DNA of 64,000 nucleotides from Scortum barcoo. Lineage: Eukaryota > Chordata > Actinopteri > Centrarchiformes > Terapontidae. Both the position numbers and the translations under genes were made by a program. Where the stretch lies: NCBI GenBank assembly GCA_023238725.1, contig CM041545.1, positions 20,427,501-20,491,500 on the forward strand. The letters run 5' to 3'. The notes below the pieces were generated by a model. It searched no databases and had not been told where the DNA came from. It saw only the letters and a program-made list of their open reading frames with translations. Shown one piece after another: positions 49,831-61,400 of this stretch. How positions within the stretch are numbered: the stretch's first letter is position 1; every line of letters begins with the position of its first letter.

Positions 49831-49980
49831 TCAGGCACCAAAATCAGACTTGAGCACCCAGTCCAGCTCTCCATGAGGATACTCGACACGGGGGTGAGAA
49901 GTCCAGTTAAAGTAGGTCTTCGTGCTGTTGCGTAAAGGACAGGCGTTGTTGTTGGCGTTCGTCTTTGGACAGATGGTCTC
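49831..49980 (-). other. Candidate 3'-terminal coding exon (minus strand)
   Basis: Read on the minus strand, 49 codons run from 49980 to a TGA at 49831-49833: ETICPKTNANNNACPLRNST, KTYFNWTSHP, RVEYPHGELDWVLKSDFGA. Two N-glycosylation sequons (NST, NWT), two Cys and two Trp suggest a secreted or extracellular segment, and about two thirds of third positions are G or C, typical of fish exons. A TGA lies in the same frame just upstream (about 49987), so an acceptor must fall within a few bases of the start. The candidates (…ATGAG|GCGAG or GCGAG|ACC) are weak. A second frame across the same DNA is also open (about 97 codons), with a better acceptor (AATTTCCAG) and a donor (CTCC|GTGAGA). I do not recognise either product. 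Confidence 0.28.
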
Positions 49981-52689
49981 GCCTCATTTAAAGTTGCTGG
50001 AAATTGTGGACTCCGCGGGAATCCAAAAGGCCTCTGGAAGTCAACGCCACAGTTTTTGCATTTTCTTTTTATCCTTTTGCGTGGTCAGCTCCAAGCGGTT
50101 GGCAGCGCGTCATGAGCTTCGATGGTCCTCCTCTCTCCCAGGCACGGGGAGTTTGTCATATTGGAGGCCAACCACAGTGGCGTCCGGTGATGGAAAAGTT
50201 TGACCGCCACGTGTCCGTAGGTACACTTACTGGCATACGGAGCAGAGTGGATGAGCACACCAGTGCTTTGAGTAAACCAGGGAGAGACCGGGCACAAATA
50301 AATAGCTTTCAATCTGTCGTGATATCAGCTACCTCCTGCAGACCGAAGGGAGATATTCAGCTGGGATAGCTTTTTTTTTTCCTGCAGAGCACTTCTAGTG
50401 TCCGCTGAGCCAGAGGCTTGTCAGACAAAAAATGAGCGGCGGCACAAAGGGCAGCACGAAGCATTTTAAGCCTGTAAAATTTGGCCACTTCCAGGACTGT
50501 TTGTTTGCTATCAAATTTCTCTCTTTGTCATGCGGAGGGACATGAGGAGATCTTTCAGGCTGCGAGTACTCGAGCGACAAAAAGGGATAATGTGTATTTG
50601 TGCCTAGCCGGGCGCAGCAGGCGAGAGGGCGAGAAAGGAAAGGCAAAAATGACAAATGCTTCTGCGGGATTTTCTCCTCAGACGCACGGCCGTAATTAAC
50701 CAGACGCAGAGCGTAACGCACACACACACTTGACCCCGTGTGGTTGGTCTTGCACCGCTGGGTGGGTTGTTATGTCGTTATGCCAAATCTCTGCCTGGAT
50801 GTCACACGCTGAGCGTTCATGGAAATGGTCTCATTGTTAAACAGCCCAGTTTGTAGGTAATTATTTTAAGGGGATTTATAAGAATAAAAACAAGTACCAT
50901 AAATATACAGGACCAAATGTTGCTCATTTAGATGTTCAGAGAAATATTTTGTTGTTTGAAAAGGATATAATAAGGAGAAGATGCTAAAAAGTGATTATCC
51001 CAGAGTCTGAATCAAGTTGGTATAATCTAATCTTCACATTTTGACATTTAGGGCTCACGCTGTGAAGGATTAAACGCAGCATTTGGCTCCCAGGCAGGTA
51101 GTCTTAAATTGGAAAACCAGCTGTCCAAGATATGTCAGATCATACAAAGTAATGATAATAACTGAAATGTAAGCAGGCGTGCTCACTTTCAGGTTTGTCC
51201 ACCCTGGTAAACTTTTTTTTTCCACACTGGTTTGGCTCTGCCGCTCCACAGCGTATCCCCTCCTCATCGCTCTTTATCTAGCATTTCTGCCACTGCAGGG
51301 CTCACAGCAGCTCACGTGAGAGGAGACTTGGCACATGACAGGCGGCAGAGATGCTCCAACCGCGGGCCTGAATCCTGTCGTGGCGCTCTCTGAGTATCAC
51401 ATCGCATTTGAATAGACACAATGCTGCCCGTGTCTAAACCTCCTGATTATAAATGAATTTGAAACTCTTTCCATATTTTACCCCCTAGGTGAAAAGTTTC
51501 CTCTCATCTGCCTGCATTGTTCTAGTCCAATGCGTCTCACCACTCTCGCTCGGCTCCGTTTCAGTAAATGGGTGCTAACCGCCCCGGCTTTGGAGACTCC
51601 GGCGTTTATCCACGGCAGTTCCACAGGCTAGATTATGAATTAGTCGGGGAGCTCAGGAGGAAAACAACAACATAATTAGGGAACTCCATCACCACATTGT
51701 GCATGTCGTAATAAGGAATTTGTTTCTTTCTGCATCCCAGTGAGACACACATAATCTGCGCGCACATTTTCAAGCCAAAGAGCAGGAGGGAGAGTGTACG
51801 AGCTGTTAGGCTGTGTGAGAAAGGGGGTGTTGAAAATATGTTTACTCAGCTAAATTTGCTGCCATCTTTGGTATGCAGGACGGCCTTTTGCCCAGAAAGT
51901 GTTGAGCTGAATGTTAATAATGTGAAGCAAGCACTGCACTTGTCTGAGATGGCGGTTTCTGCTGTATACAAGACAGTTCAGGGTACCTCTGTCTTTGGCT
52001 ATTTAACGCCTCCTGAGACGTTACATTTTTTACATTTTGAACAGCTGAATAACAGAGTAGGGATTTCTGGCACAGCTTCACATATCTCCAAGTTTTGATG
52101 GAGAGGTCAAAAGTCCAGCAACACTTAGTAGTATAAATTACAACTTTATTGTGAGGTCAGTGCGTTTTAAGCTTCTGACCTTGGAATAGTTTAATATGTT
52201 GAATTAAAGAATAAAAAAGTCCACTTTGCATATGGTGCAAAATACTCAAGTGTCCTATGCGGTTGACGCCCCTCTTCCCAATTACTATAAATCTGAAATT
52301 TCATTTATTTGTACAACACAAAACTTAAAAGCATGTGTTAGAAATCTAACGTCGCTCTAACAGTATAAATGTACAGCCCATTAAATAACTGGGCCCATCC
52401 AACGCTGAAATGAGGTCCATCGAATTTGGCAAATTAATAGCATGTAAAAAATAAAAACCCACTGCATTGTAGATCTTTGATTTAAACGCAGATTTCTCTG
52501 TTTCTTTTATTACAGCAAGATTATATTATTTTCAAACATGCATAACATTGCAGAATTATCAGCTTAGCTCTGGCCTCTGCACTTCATTTTCCATCGTTCT
52601 TTGAAGAGGAATTCATGGAATAAAAAAGACATTATCTCTCGTTCTACTACATCAATTCAAGCTCTCCACTGTGACTCAATAATAATATG
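49981..52689. other. Gene-free sequence
   Basis: Open frames at 49922-50369 on both strands reflect a G+C-richer patch. None is recognisable. No repeat family identified. Confidence 0.4.
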
Positions 52690-52746
52690 ACCGTGCAGTG
52701 TTAAATTGGTTGTAGGGGTGTTTCAACCCTTAGGAGCTTTGGGCTA

Positions 52747-52884
52747 GCCCCGTGACTGACTGGCCGTCCAGTCCAGGGTGTACCCTTCTACGCCTCTCGC
52801 TCAAGATAGCTGAGATAGGCTCCAAAGCACCCCTGAGACCCTGTGTGTCAGGATAAAGCGGGAATAGAAAATGGATGGATGGAT
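52747..52884 (+). mobile_element. 5'-truncated retroposon with 14-bp target-site duplication
   Basis: It is the same family as 5461-5594 but in plus orientation. GTCCAGGGTGTACCC, TAGCTGAGATAGGCTCCAAA and GGATAAAGCGGGAATAGAAA lead to an (ATGG)n tail at 52871-52885. It is flanked by GGAGCTTTGGGCTA (52733-52746) and GGAGCCTTGGGCTA (52885-52898), a 14-bp duplication with one mismatch. This marks a LINE-mediated insertion into repeat copy B. Confidence 0.85.
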
Positions 52885-53019
52885 GGAGCCTTGGGCTATT
52901 TTGATTTTGCCTTCAAAAAATGTTTACTGTGCCGATGTTTGGTTTCTATTTTTCAGCGCTACATAGCCTTTATGACCTGCCAATTTTTTTTTCACGTTGA
53001 CGTACTGTACCAGAACAAC

Positions 53020-53027
53020 TGACGTCA
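53020..53027. promoter_or_regulatory. Perfect CRE palindrome TGACGTCA (repeat copy B)
   Basis: Same position in the old repeat as 48766-48773 in copy A. Confidence 0.4.
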
Positions 53028-53070
53028 TCTGATCTCAATGGCTTGTTCGGGGACCTGAAAGGGTTAAAGG

Positions 53071-54904
53071 AACAAAAATAAATAAATGCTCAAACAAACA
53101 AACATACTTACCACACACTACCGCAGAAGAACCTGGCCTCTGCCCTCAGTCGACTATTCCTGGAAAACCTTCCCCGCCCCCAATTCCTCCCACTGCCCCC
53201 TCATCAGCCTCATGAAGCGAACGTAATTACACACTGTCTGGATACTGGTCATTATAATCACCACCATCACTGAACACATTAAGTTGCATCGCTCATGAGG
53301 AACACATCTCTTCATCTCTCGGGCCCAGAGTCTGTGTCTCTTGCTGATGGATTAGCGGCGTAGATCCCAAGAACCGACGGTGGCTGGTCAGACTTATCCG
53401 CCGCCATCTCTGAGGGCCCCCCCTTCCTCCCAGAGCAGATGACAGGCGACAACCATCATTCATGACCGGAGAGGTCGGAGGGAATACTCGGGTCTAGTCT
53501 ACAGCATTCAGACGCGCTCGGTAATCACTCACCCCGTAATGCACTGGGAGTACCTACAGTGATGAATAGTCATCATCTCCCTCACTCCCTCACTTTGTTT
53601 CACTCTCTTTCATCCTGATACTCTCATTCTCTCAGCCTCACACTTTCTCATTTACTCTGCATCGCTTCCATTTGTCGCTCGCGTTTCTTTTCTTTGCTTC
53701 CCCCCTCGACCCCGCTCTCTCAGGCTCGACTTTAATGTCTTGACCTGCCAGACGCCGGCCGACTCTCCGCTGCTGAAAGCTCTTACTCCGGTAATAGTCC
53801 GTGTTGACAGCTTCCAAAACAATGCCGCCTGATGGAAATTTAAATTCCATAAACAATTTTCCCCCACAGATGCAGCAGCGTGGTGAGAAAGATTTCACTT
53901 CAGAGAGCGCGATCGTATACAGTATTCTATACATGCTTCGAATCAGAAACTCTGTGGTCGCCCTCATCTCTTATTCCCACTACAGCACCCTCTGCTCGGA
54001 GATACATGTTGATATTTTACGATCAGATTTATGTTGTAAGAAACGGGACAGAGAATCAATAAAAAAAAGTTCACCCACTCTGCTTTAATTAGAGACGGAC
54101 CCTTTATTTTGCTTGCAGAGTCCCCATTCACAAACAGAGAGCAGTTGGCTTTCTATATGAACCCTGCAGCCTGAACACTGTGAATGCAATCTATAAAATG
54201 GGCAGATTGAGCAGAGCAGTGCTGGGTCAGTTCTTTAGAGCACAGTTTAAAAGTCACCGGACTAAGATTGGGGTGTAATGGCCATTGTTCGATGTATCTT
54301 GGCCCAAATTCAGCCTTTTTCCTCACTTAAGTAGTGACAAGGATGGTTAATGTTACAAATAATACGCATTTGTTTCGGGACATTACACACTTTGGATCCA
54401 AAACATGGCTTAAATGTGTTAATTTGACCGCCGCCAGTTCATCAACTGAAGGGGGACAAACCACATTGATAAAACAGCCTGGTAGACTTAAGAATTAAAT
54501 TAAAAGAGTTAAGTCGAGTGCCAATGTTGAGAGGATGCACCTTTTCCCCAACACGCAGTGCAGTCCAGTTAGTTACACATGAGAACCGTTATTTTTCTGT
54601 TTCTATTTGCAAAGGTTGTGGATTGTACTCTCAACTCTTTCTTGCCACTTTCTCCAGTGAGGAAACAGAATATTCCCAGTTTGCATTTAACACTTCTTCA
54701 TCACTGCAGCATATTTTCATGTAAGAGAGCCAGTAAAAAACAAATGAAACAGTCAAAGTCTTCATATTGACATTCAAAATGATTGATTCATCCGTAGAGT
54801 AAAACACAAGAAAGCATTCCACCTTAAAAGGTGCTTTTTAAAAACCTTCAATGGCACAAGGAATTAAATGATTTTTATCTCCAGTCTACAGCTGTCTTAC
54901 GGTA
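53071..54904. other. Gene-free sequence
   Basis: 53640-53970 is open on the minus strand for 109 codons (GGKLFMEFKFPSGGIVLEAV near its middle). I recognise nothing in it, and the block looks like unique, possibly conserved, non-coding DNA. Confidence 0.38.
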
Positions 54905-54953
54905 GCTAGGAAAGATAAAAAAGGCTTTGTTGCCTTTTTTATCTTTTCCTAGC
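54905..54953. other. Long inverted repeat / hairpin (21-bp stem)
   Basis: Left arm GCTAGGAAAGATAAAAAAGGC (54905-54925) and right arm GCCTTTTTTATCTTTTCCTAGC (54932-54953) are exact complements apart from one extra T in the right arm. The loop is the six bases TTTGTT. Pairing stops sharply outside. The stem is shorter than a typical pre-miRNA hairpin and could also be the core of a small palindromic element. It lies 20 bp before a polypyrimidine-AG acceptor at 54971-54972. Confidence 0.8.
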
Positions 54954-54972
54954 ATCCTTTAATTTTTTTTAG

Positions 54973-55011
54973 AAACTTCTGCAGCTTTTCCTCAGCAGCT
55001 TCACCTTCTCG
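54973..55011 (+). other. 39-bp splice-bounded open segment
   Basis: It is preceded by TTTTTTTTAG and followed by TCG|GTAAGTA, both good consensus splice sites. The 39 bases are 13 codons with no stop (KLLQLFLSSFTFS). That would suit a microexon, but a short pyrimidine-rich open stretch can easily arise by chance. Confidence 0.2.
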
Positions 55012-58000
55012 GTAAGTACATGAAATCATGCTTAATGCTTAATGTTATGTGGATGACATGACTATAAACATCATGTAACAACCCCATCTACATTTAAGAG
55101 TACTGTCTTAGGTGGAAACACTACTGGATACAAAAGTGTTTACTGGCAATGTGACTTGTGGAAAAACCCAAATTGCTGATCTTATGATGCATGATATTAA
55201 TATGTATAATATATAACAAGTGAACTTTAGCAGGCTGGTTTTGAGACTCAGGCAAACTGTGTCCTCCCGGTCTTATCCCTGAGCTCATTCGATTGGCTGC
55301 CAGCATCATATCGAACAAACAGATGTGAAAAAAGGCATCGCTCTATATTGCCCTATAACTAAGCTCCATCAACAAACAACCAAAAAATACTGCAGGAGGA
55401 CATGAGCCCCAAAAGAATAGTTAAATCCTCACCTGCTGCGGCAGAGGGAGGTCCTGTAGCCTTCACAACGGGAGCCACAAAACAAGCGCTGTTACCTACT
55501 TTTTCTCCAGTTTGGTTCAATTTAAGGGATGTATGAGCTGCTCGCCGGTAGGAATATTGATGCACTGACCTTAGCTCCGGCAGTCCCACAAGTAAGTCTG
55601 CAGCTTGTTAGACAAAATGAGTGGCAGCAAACAGACTGAGGAACCAATAAAAGCTTAAACACACACACAAAAAAAAGTTTCAACAGAATATAAAATCATT
55701 TTTTTTTGAGGTAGAGTAAATTTGCCTGTGATTTAAGTAGAAATAAAAGTAGGTAAAACACACAGCAGATGCCTTACCTGTGTATGTTTCATGGTAGCAT
55801 TAGAGGAAAGAGTTAATTCAAGGTCAAAACACTGTTTTCATTTAGCTCTGCTCCATTTGAATTTAGCTCCTCTTGCATTACAGTATGTCATGAAACAGAC
55901 CATCATGCATGTTTTTTATGATTTTGAACTTGAGATGAAATCAGGTTTATCTGCATGTGTCAGTGATGATATCAAAACAGGGAAGAACAAAAAAAAATTA
56001 AAGTGTTGATTCAGAGGCTTCAGAGAGAGAGAGATGAAAACAGCAATAATTATTCCTGTCTTCACTTTCATCCTCATCTGTCAGATTATTTGCACTTGAA
56101 AAAAATCACAAACGCACACACTTTAAGAGTGACCAGCATTTTTTAAGTCTATTTCTTCACTTTTGCTTTCCTGTATGCAACAGAGGGAGGCAGAGAGATT
56201 GGAAGAAAAAAAAAAAAAACTAGGCCACAGACAGACGGGACAACCACTGAGCAGGAACTGATGTTAGACACAGCAGAATGAGTCTGACAGGACACAAATG
56301 CCTAGTAAGGATGGAAAAAGCCAAGAGGGCTAGCAGCCTTTTATACATATTTTTATGAGTCATACGAGATAAAAACCCCTCTGGGCTGTGAGGCTCTGTT
56401 AAATAGATCTAAAGCTCTATCTGTCTGCTACTTTCCCCACCATTTTGGGGAGGCGCTGCTTTATTTCCAATGTGAGACCCAAAGAGCCGCTTAAACAGAT
56501 TATTGCATTTTGCATTTTGCAAGCTGCGCTGATCAGATTGGTCATGGATCAGGGGGCAGACGGGTTTAGGCAGAAATAGATATTGCATAGCTTCTGGCTT
56601 CCCAGCCTTATTACAAACCATTAAAAGGCGTTTTGCACTCTTTCTTCTTAATGTCATTTCCTTTTCCCCAGAGAGGAGTCTTGTTTTTGCTAAATGGAGC
56701 TACAATCACAGGCCCAGTGCTTCCCTAATGAAAAGTAAATGGAAGGTAGACAAATGAGAAAGCATTGACATTGACAACACGAGAAAGACAGTTGATCTGT
56801 ATCAACATCACGACTTCATTTATTTATTCGTCGAGGCTGATGGAAATCACACAACGCTGCTGGTGTATTGGAATCAATAATTAAATGACCAAGACTGGAC
56901 CAAGTGTTTATTTATGACATTAGAGCGATTTCATCTTGTCTCTGTAAAGCCGGGTAAAGACCTACAATTCACTGAATGCAAATGATGTTGTTTATTAGAA
57001 GAAAATGTTTTTCAATTAAGCAAAAATGGAATGAGGGCTTTATTTATTTATTTTTTAAATTTAGAGATAATGAAACAGAATCATCTGTCTTTGCGTTTTT
57101 TACATCTAAGACAAAGATGTGTATTTTCCATCAAAGAGAGTCTTTGTCTACCGTGCAGCAACAACCTTGAACTAAACATTCAAGATGGTGGAGACAAATA
57201 TGATTAAACATGCTTCTATCTAATTTATCAATCCTGACTGCAAATTCTCTCTGGCATCAAGTGGTGATGTCTTTCAGTGCAACAGGAATAAAACAAAGTG
57301 CCAAAATAAAAAGTGCCCAAAGCATCAGTTGTGGTCCTTGATAATCAAAGAATAATTCCTTTTGTACCAAACAAGAAAGAGCAAGAAATCCATTGAACTA
57401 CCCTGAATGACGGACTCCTGAGTGAAAACATCCACTCAATGTAACTACCAAAAATCATTTGTTAATGGTAAAATAGCTCGGTTAAGATATTGGTTTTCTA
57501 ATCTCCGGGGTTGCACCAGCCCTGCAAGGGGTAAAGCCTGTGACTGATGAGAGTGCAGGAGCTTGCTCAGATTTACACGACCACATTGATATGGGGACGC
57601 TTGATTAAGATGGTTTTCGGGGCCCGGGGCTCGGAGGCATGATCTGTGGGAGACGTGCCACGAGTGGTTGGTAGAGTCCAGCGGATGCACTTGAAGGAAT
57701 TAAAAAAAAAAAAAAAGGCAGTGTAGGCTATAGCAATTATAGAAATGATTCCCGGCAAGTGAGGAAAAGGGGGCACTGGCGAGATGTCCGTCACATTTTA
57801 AAAGCCTTTGCGCTCAGCCTCATCTGTGCAGGAACAATGATTTAGGGACGGCTCGCTTTTTTAGCTCCAGTCAATCAGCTAAAAAGCTCAAGTGGCTGCG
57901 GAGAGCTCCCAGTGTTGCCTGCGCCACGTTTTCATGTGTATGTAATCCTATTTAATCATTTGCTGAGCTTGCCACTTTCTCTTCAGCTTACAGCATTGGT

Positions 58001-58444
58001 AAATACGGTAAATGCCTCGAAATGCACCGTAGTAATTACATACATTGATTTTTCCCTCCAGTTATTGTCTTGGTTTACGTTTCCTCAGCTGATTCGAGTG
58101 TCCAAGGACAGAGAAAGTTGTGTGCTGTGCAGACTGAGCTTTTTGAGGCGATCTGTGATTTGTGATACTGGTCTATAGAAATAAAAAAAAACAAAAAAAA
58201 CATACTTGATTAAATTCTTTGCTCAGACTCAGTGGGAAGTCTGTCTGTTGAGGCAAAAAGATAACACTTTTCATTTTCTGTTTTTCAAGTGTTACAATGG
58301 AATACTTCAGTAGTCAAGAAGCAAAATGAAAGTCGGTGTTTGCAGCAGAGAAAATGACTGTTTGGTAATCAAAATGATGACGCTGCATCAGCTTTGATTT
58401 CCACAGTGTGTGCAGGCTCGTGGGCTGACCGGCTTAGTTCGCTC
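55012..58444. other. Gene-free sequence
   Basis: A14 at 56206-56219 and A15 at 57702-57716. No gene or named repeat recognised. 56400-56660 and 57480-57680 are unique blocks with no repeat signature. Confidence 0.4.
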
Positions 58445-58482
58445 AAATACAATAAAATACAATACAATAAAATACAATACAA
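58445..58482. repeat. Pentanucleotide microsatellite (AATAC/AATAA)
   Basis: Alternating AATAC and AATAAA units over 38 bp. Confidence 0.85.
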
Positions 58483-61400
58483 CAGAGTTAGAGCGTGCTT
58501 TCTCTCGCTCGTCTCTTCTAATTTACAGACAGCACTAACTTGTGTTTTGATCTCTAACGGTGTACTCTTTGGAACAGCTGTCTGAAAGGAAAGACGTCAC
58601 CGCACTTGGCCACACAACTTGGCGCCGTGTTATTACTTTAATTATGATGGACAGTCAATCAGATGACAGACAGATATTGATCTCAGGCACATCGCGCCAC
58701 GGCGTCATCTGATTTAATTCATCTTTATTTCAGGCAGCCACAGAGCCGGAGCCTTCACAGTTCGCAAATTTGGTGGCTGTAAAACCACGAGAGAGCGACT
58801 GTATTTTCACCTCTTTGTTAGTTAGTTTTTGTTTGTTTGTTTTTTTTCCTTGTTTCCTGATCTTGGGACATTTCTTTCAATGTTCAGTGAAAATATAAGT
58901 CCAATGTTAGATGGATTCACAAGTATACACATTTAAACTCTTTATTAAGCTTTAAAAAACAATAAAAATGACACAATCCATACTCTGTAAAGAGTAAAAA
59001 CTATATATTATCAGCCTTTACTCTCTTGACATTGACATATCTAACATTCCTGTCTTTAAAGAGCCACTTCACAAGTTTTTTGTTTGTGGGAATGGCACTG
59101 GGAAGAATACCCGCTTGATGTTAATGGTAATTATATGGTGAGATAATTAGAGCATACGTGCATGACTCACCGCGGTTTCCATTCGCCCATTAAAGCAGCT
59201 CCTGTGTGAATGCGACTCTACTTCTGCCTTTGTGAAGTGAAAACCAATTCATGTTTGTAAGAGCGAGGACATGTCCTCGAATACACACAACTAGAACTTT
59301 ATTTCACTGTTGTGCGTAACTATAGAAGCACAAGAAGGAGTGTGTGTGTGTCTAGGTATAACAGCTGTATAACTGAACTGTATGTCAAGTTCGGTATAAT
59401 TGAAACCATTCATGATGTAGCTACTTCCAGTCACAGTGTGTTAAATGGAAAAGTGACTGCATTTTTAATATCTTCACTGCATATAAAGCCCACAATGACT
59501 GACATTCCCATCAGGCGATGCAGAGCCCATTACCACCACACCTTCCACGAGGACATACGACACCGTGCAACTCTCCTTTGCTACTGAAAAAATTGGGGAA
59601 AAAAAAGTACTGCCTTTGTATTTAAATACCTTGAATGTCAGAGGAAAGAGGAGTGGGATATTGTAAGTCAGTGAACTGTAAATCTGAAAGTTTATCTTTT
59701 GCCTGGAGGAAAACATGAGAATTAAGCAGTAAGACAGGAGATGGAGTTCTATCTGCGTACAGCCGATGACTTTTCACAGCTCACCGCGGGAAGTGCAGAC
59801 TGGAATACGGTCGCCTTATCCTCCCTCTCCGATAAGCTTTGGGTCTATATGGTGCAACATTTAATTAAAGGGGGGATGCTGCCTCTCTGAGAGTGCCATG
59901 ATCAGAGGAAAAAAAAAAAGTTCAACTTGGTTTCAGCGCCAGAGCTGCCAGGCTGGTCCGGTCACACACCTCGGCTGCTAATTTGGCAGCCTCGCTCCGT
60001 GTCGGGTCGATGCGACGTGAGTGGCAGGTGGGATCTGAGAATTTGGCGAGCAGAGAGTAAGTAGGCAGGCAGCGTGTTTGAGTGTCTGTTTCCGTCCCAA
60101 TTAGCCAAACTGGTGATTGCTTTGTAAAAGAAGGGAAGGGACGGAAAATGAGCAAAGCTGCATTTCATCAACCGTGATAACAACAACAGCAGCAAACAAA
60201 CCGGCAGCAAATGAGAAAGTGAAAGTGAACGTTTCAGGCAGGAGCTGATTAGATTTTCACACCTTTAAAAGATGCAGTTGAAGACAATGTTAAATTATTG
60301 TTGGCTTGGGATTAGATGGATGGACGTGGCTCCTTTCTCTGTAAACCGATGCTAATGACAATAAAACATACTTCTATTTACCCAGCATCATTGTGAAAAA
60401 TCTGTGTATTAAATTACCAAGATTATTAAACTGCATACGAGGCCTGAACAAATTAGGCCCAGTGATGAAGTTAAAAGCGTTTGTTCACTTTGGCTGTGAT
60501 CGCAATGCAACGGGGAGAAAAACACGACTTATTATGGAGATCCCGTAGGCAGCTCTGCCCTTTTTAATTGCAATGCAGGCATCCCTTATTTAGTGCGATG
60601 ATTGTGCCTTACATTTCAGCAATCAGTCATTCTACACTTCTATGCTACACAATGAAAGGACTTTGTGTAAATTATTCCGACTGCGTTACACATCGAGCTC
60701 CATCCCAAAAACCCACCCTCATTATTCTCATTCTGACTGCCTATTTATTTCCCATGCAAAGAAATACTAAGAGAAGAAGAATAAAAAAAAAAAAATGAGG
60801 GCCTCAATAGAGCTGAGCATCTGGAAACTTTAGTGCTCTCTATACCTCATGCAACCCATGGCACCCTCCGTCTCCATCTGTCTGCTTCCCCTCCTCAAAG
60901 CCTCTTTTTCTGTCCTAGTTCAGTGACTTAATATGTCAGGGATATTGCGCTAAGTCAGGCTGCTGGCTTATGTAAAATACATTCAATACAAGTTAATAAA
61001 ACTTCTCTCTTCTGCACGACAGCCTTCCCTTTTTACTACACCTACATAGATTTTTTTTTAACACTTTCATTGGGCAGAGAGGGAAACGTCCTTGCAAAAC
61101 GGTCCATTTATGTGAAGGTTAGCGAGTCCTGTACGTATGAAGGTGCAGTTCAGCAGGTCGGCGCGGATAGCTTAAGTAACTGCTCACAGCATGCACATGC
61201 AACAGGAGGGAACGTGTGAAAGGACGAATTTCTCTTGCCTTGAGCGTATTGATAAATGTCTCCTGACCAGTCTGAGGTACTGTCAAGGATACCTGCTGTG
61301 CCAGGAACCTGATGAGTGGCTTTTTAAAATCAAATTTAAAAAAGTAAGGTTGAGGGTTCATTTTTTGGTAAAACATGAAAAATGGCTGACATTGTAAGTG

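Larger units (their letters stand above)
52690..53070 (+). repeat. Old unnamed repeat, copy B, split by a retroposon
   Basis: The left part (about 52690-52746) ends in GGAGCTTTGGGCTA. After the retroposon the sequence resumes with GATTTTGCCTTCAAAAAATG and TTTACTGTGCCGATGTTTGG. The right end contains ACGTACTGTACCAGAACAAC followed by TGACGTCATCTGATC. These words align in order with copy A (47925-48830). The LTR insertion point of copy A is uninterrupted here (TTTCAGCGCTACATAGCC). Confidence 0.7.

Noticed and set aside
55511..55591. 81-bp segment between a strong acceptor (TTTTTCTCCAG) and donor (ACAA|GTAAGT)
   Set aside because: Length divisible by three, but all three frames contain stops, so not a coding exon. 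It shows that good-looking splice pairs occur by chance here.
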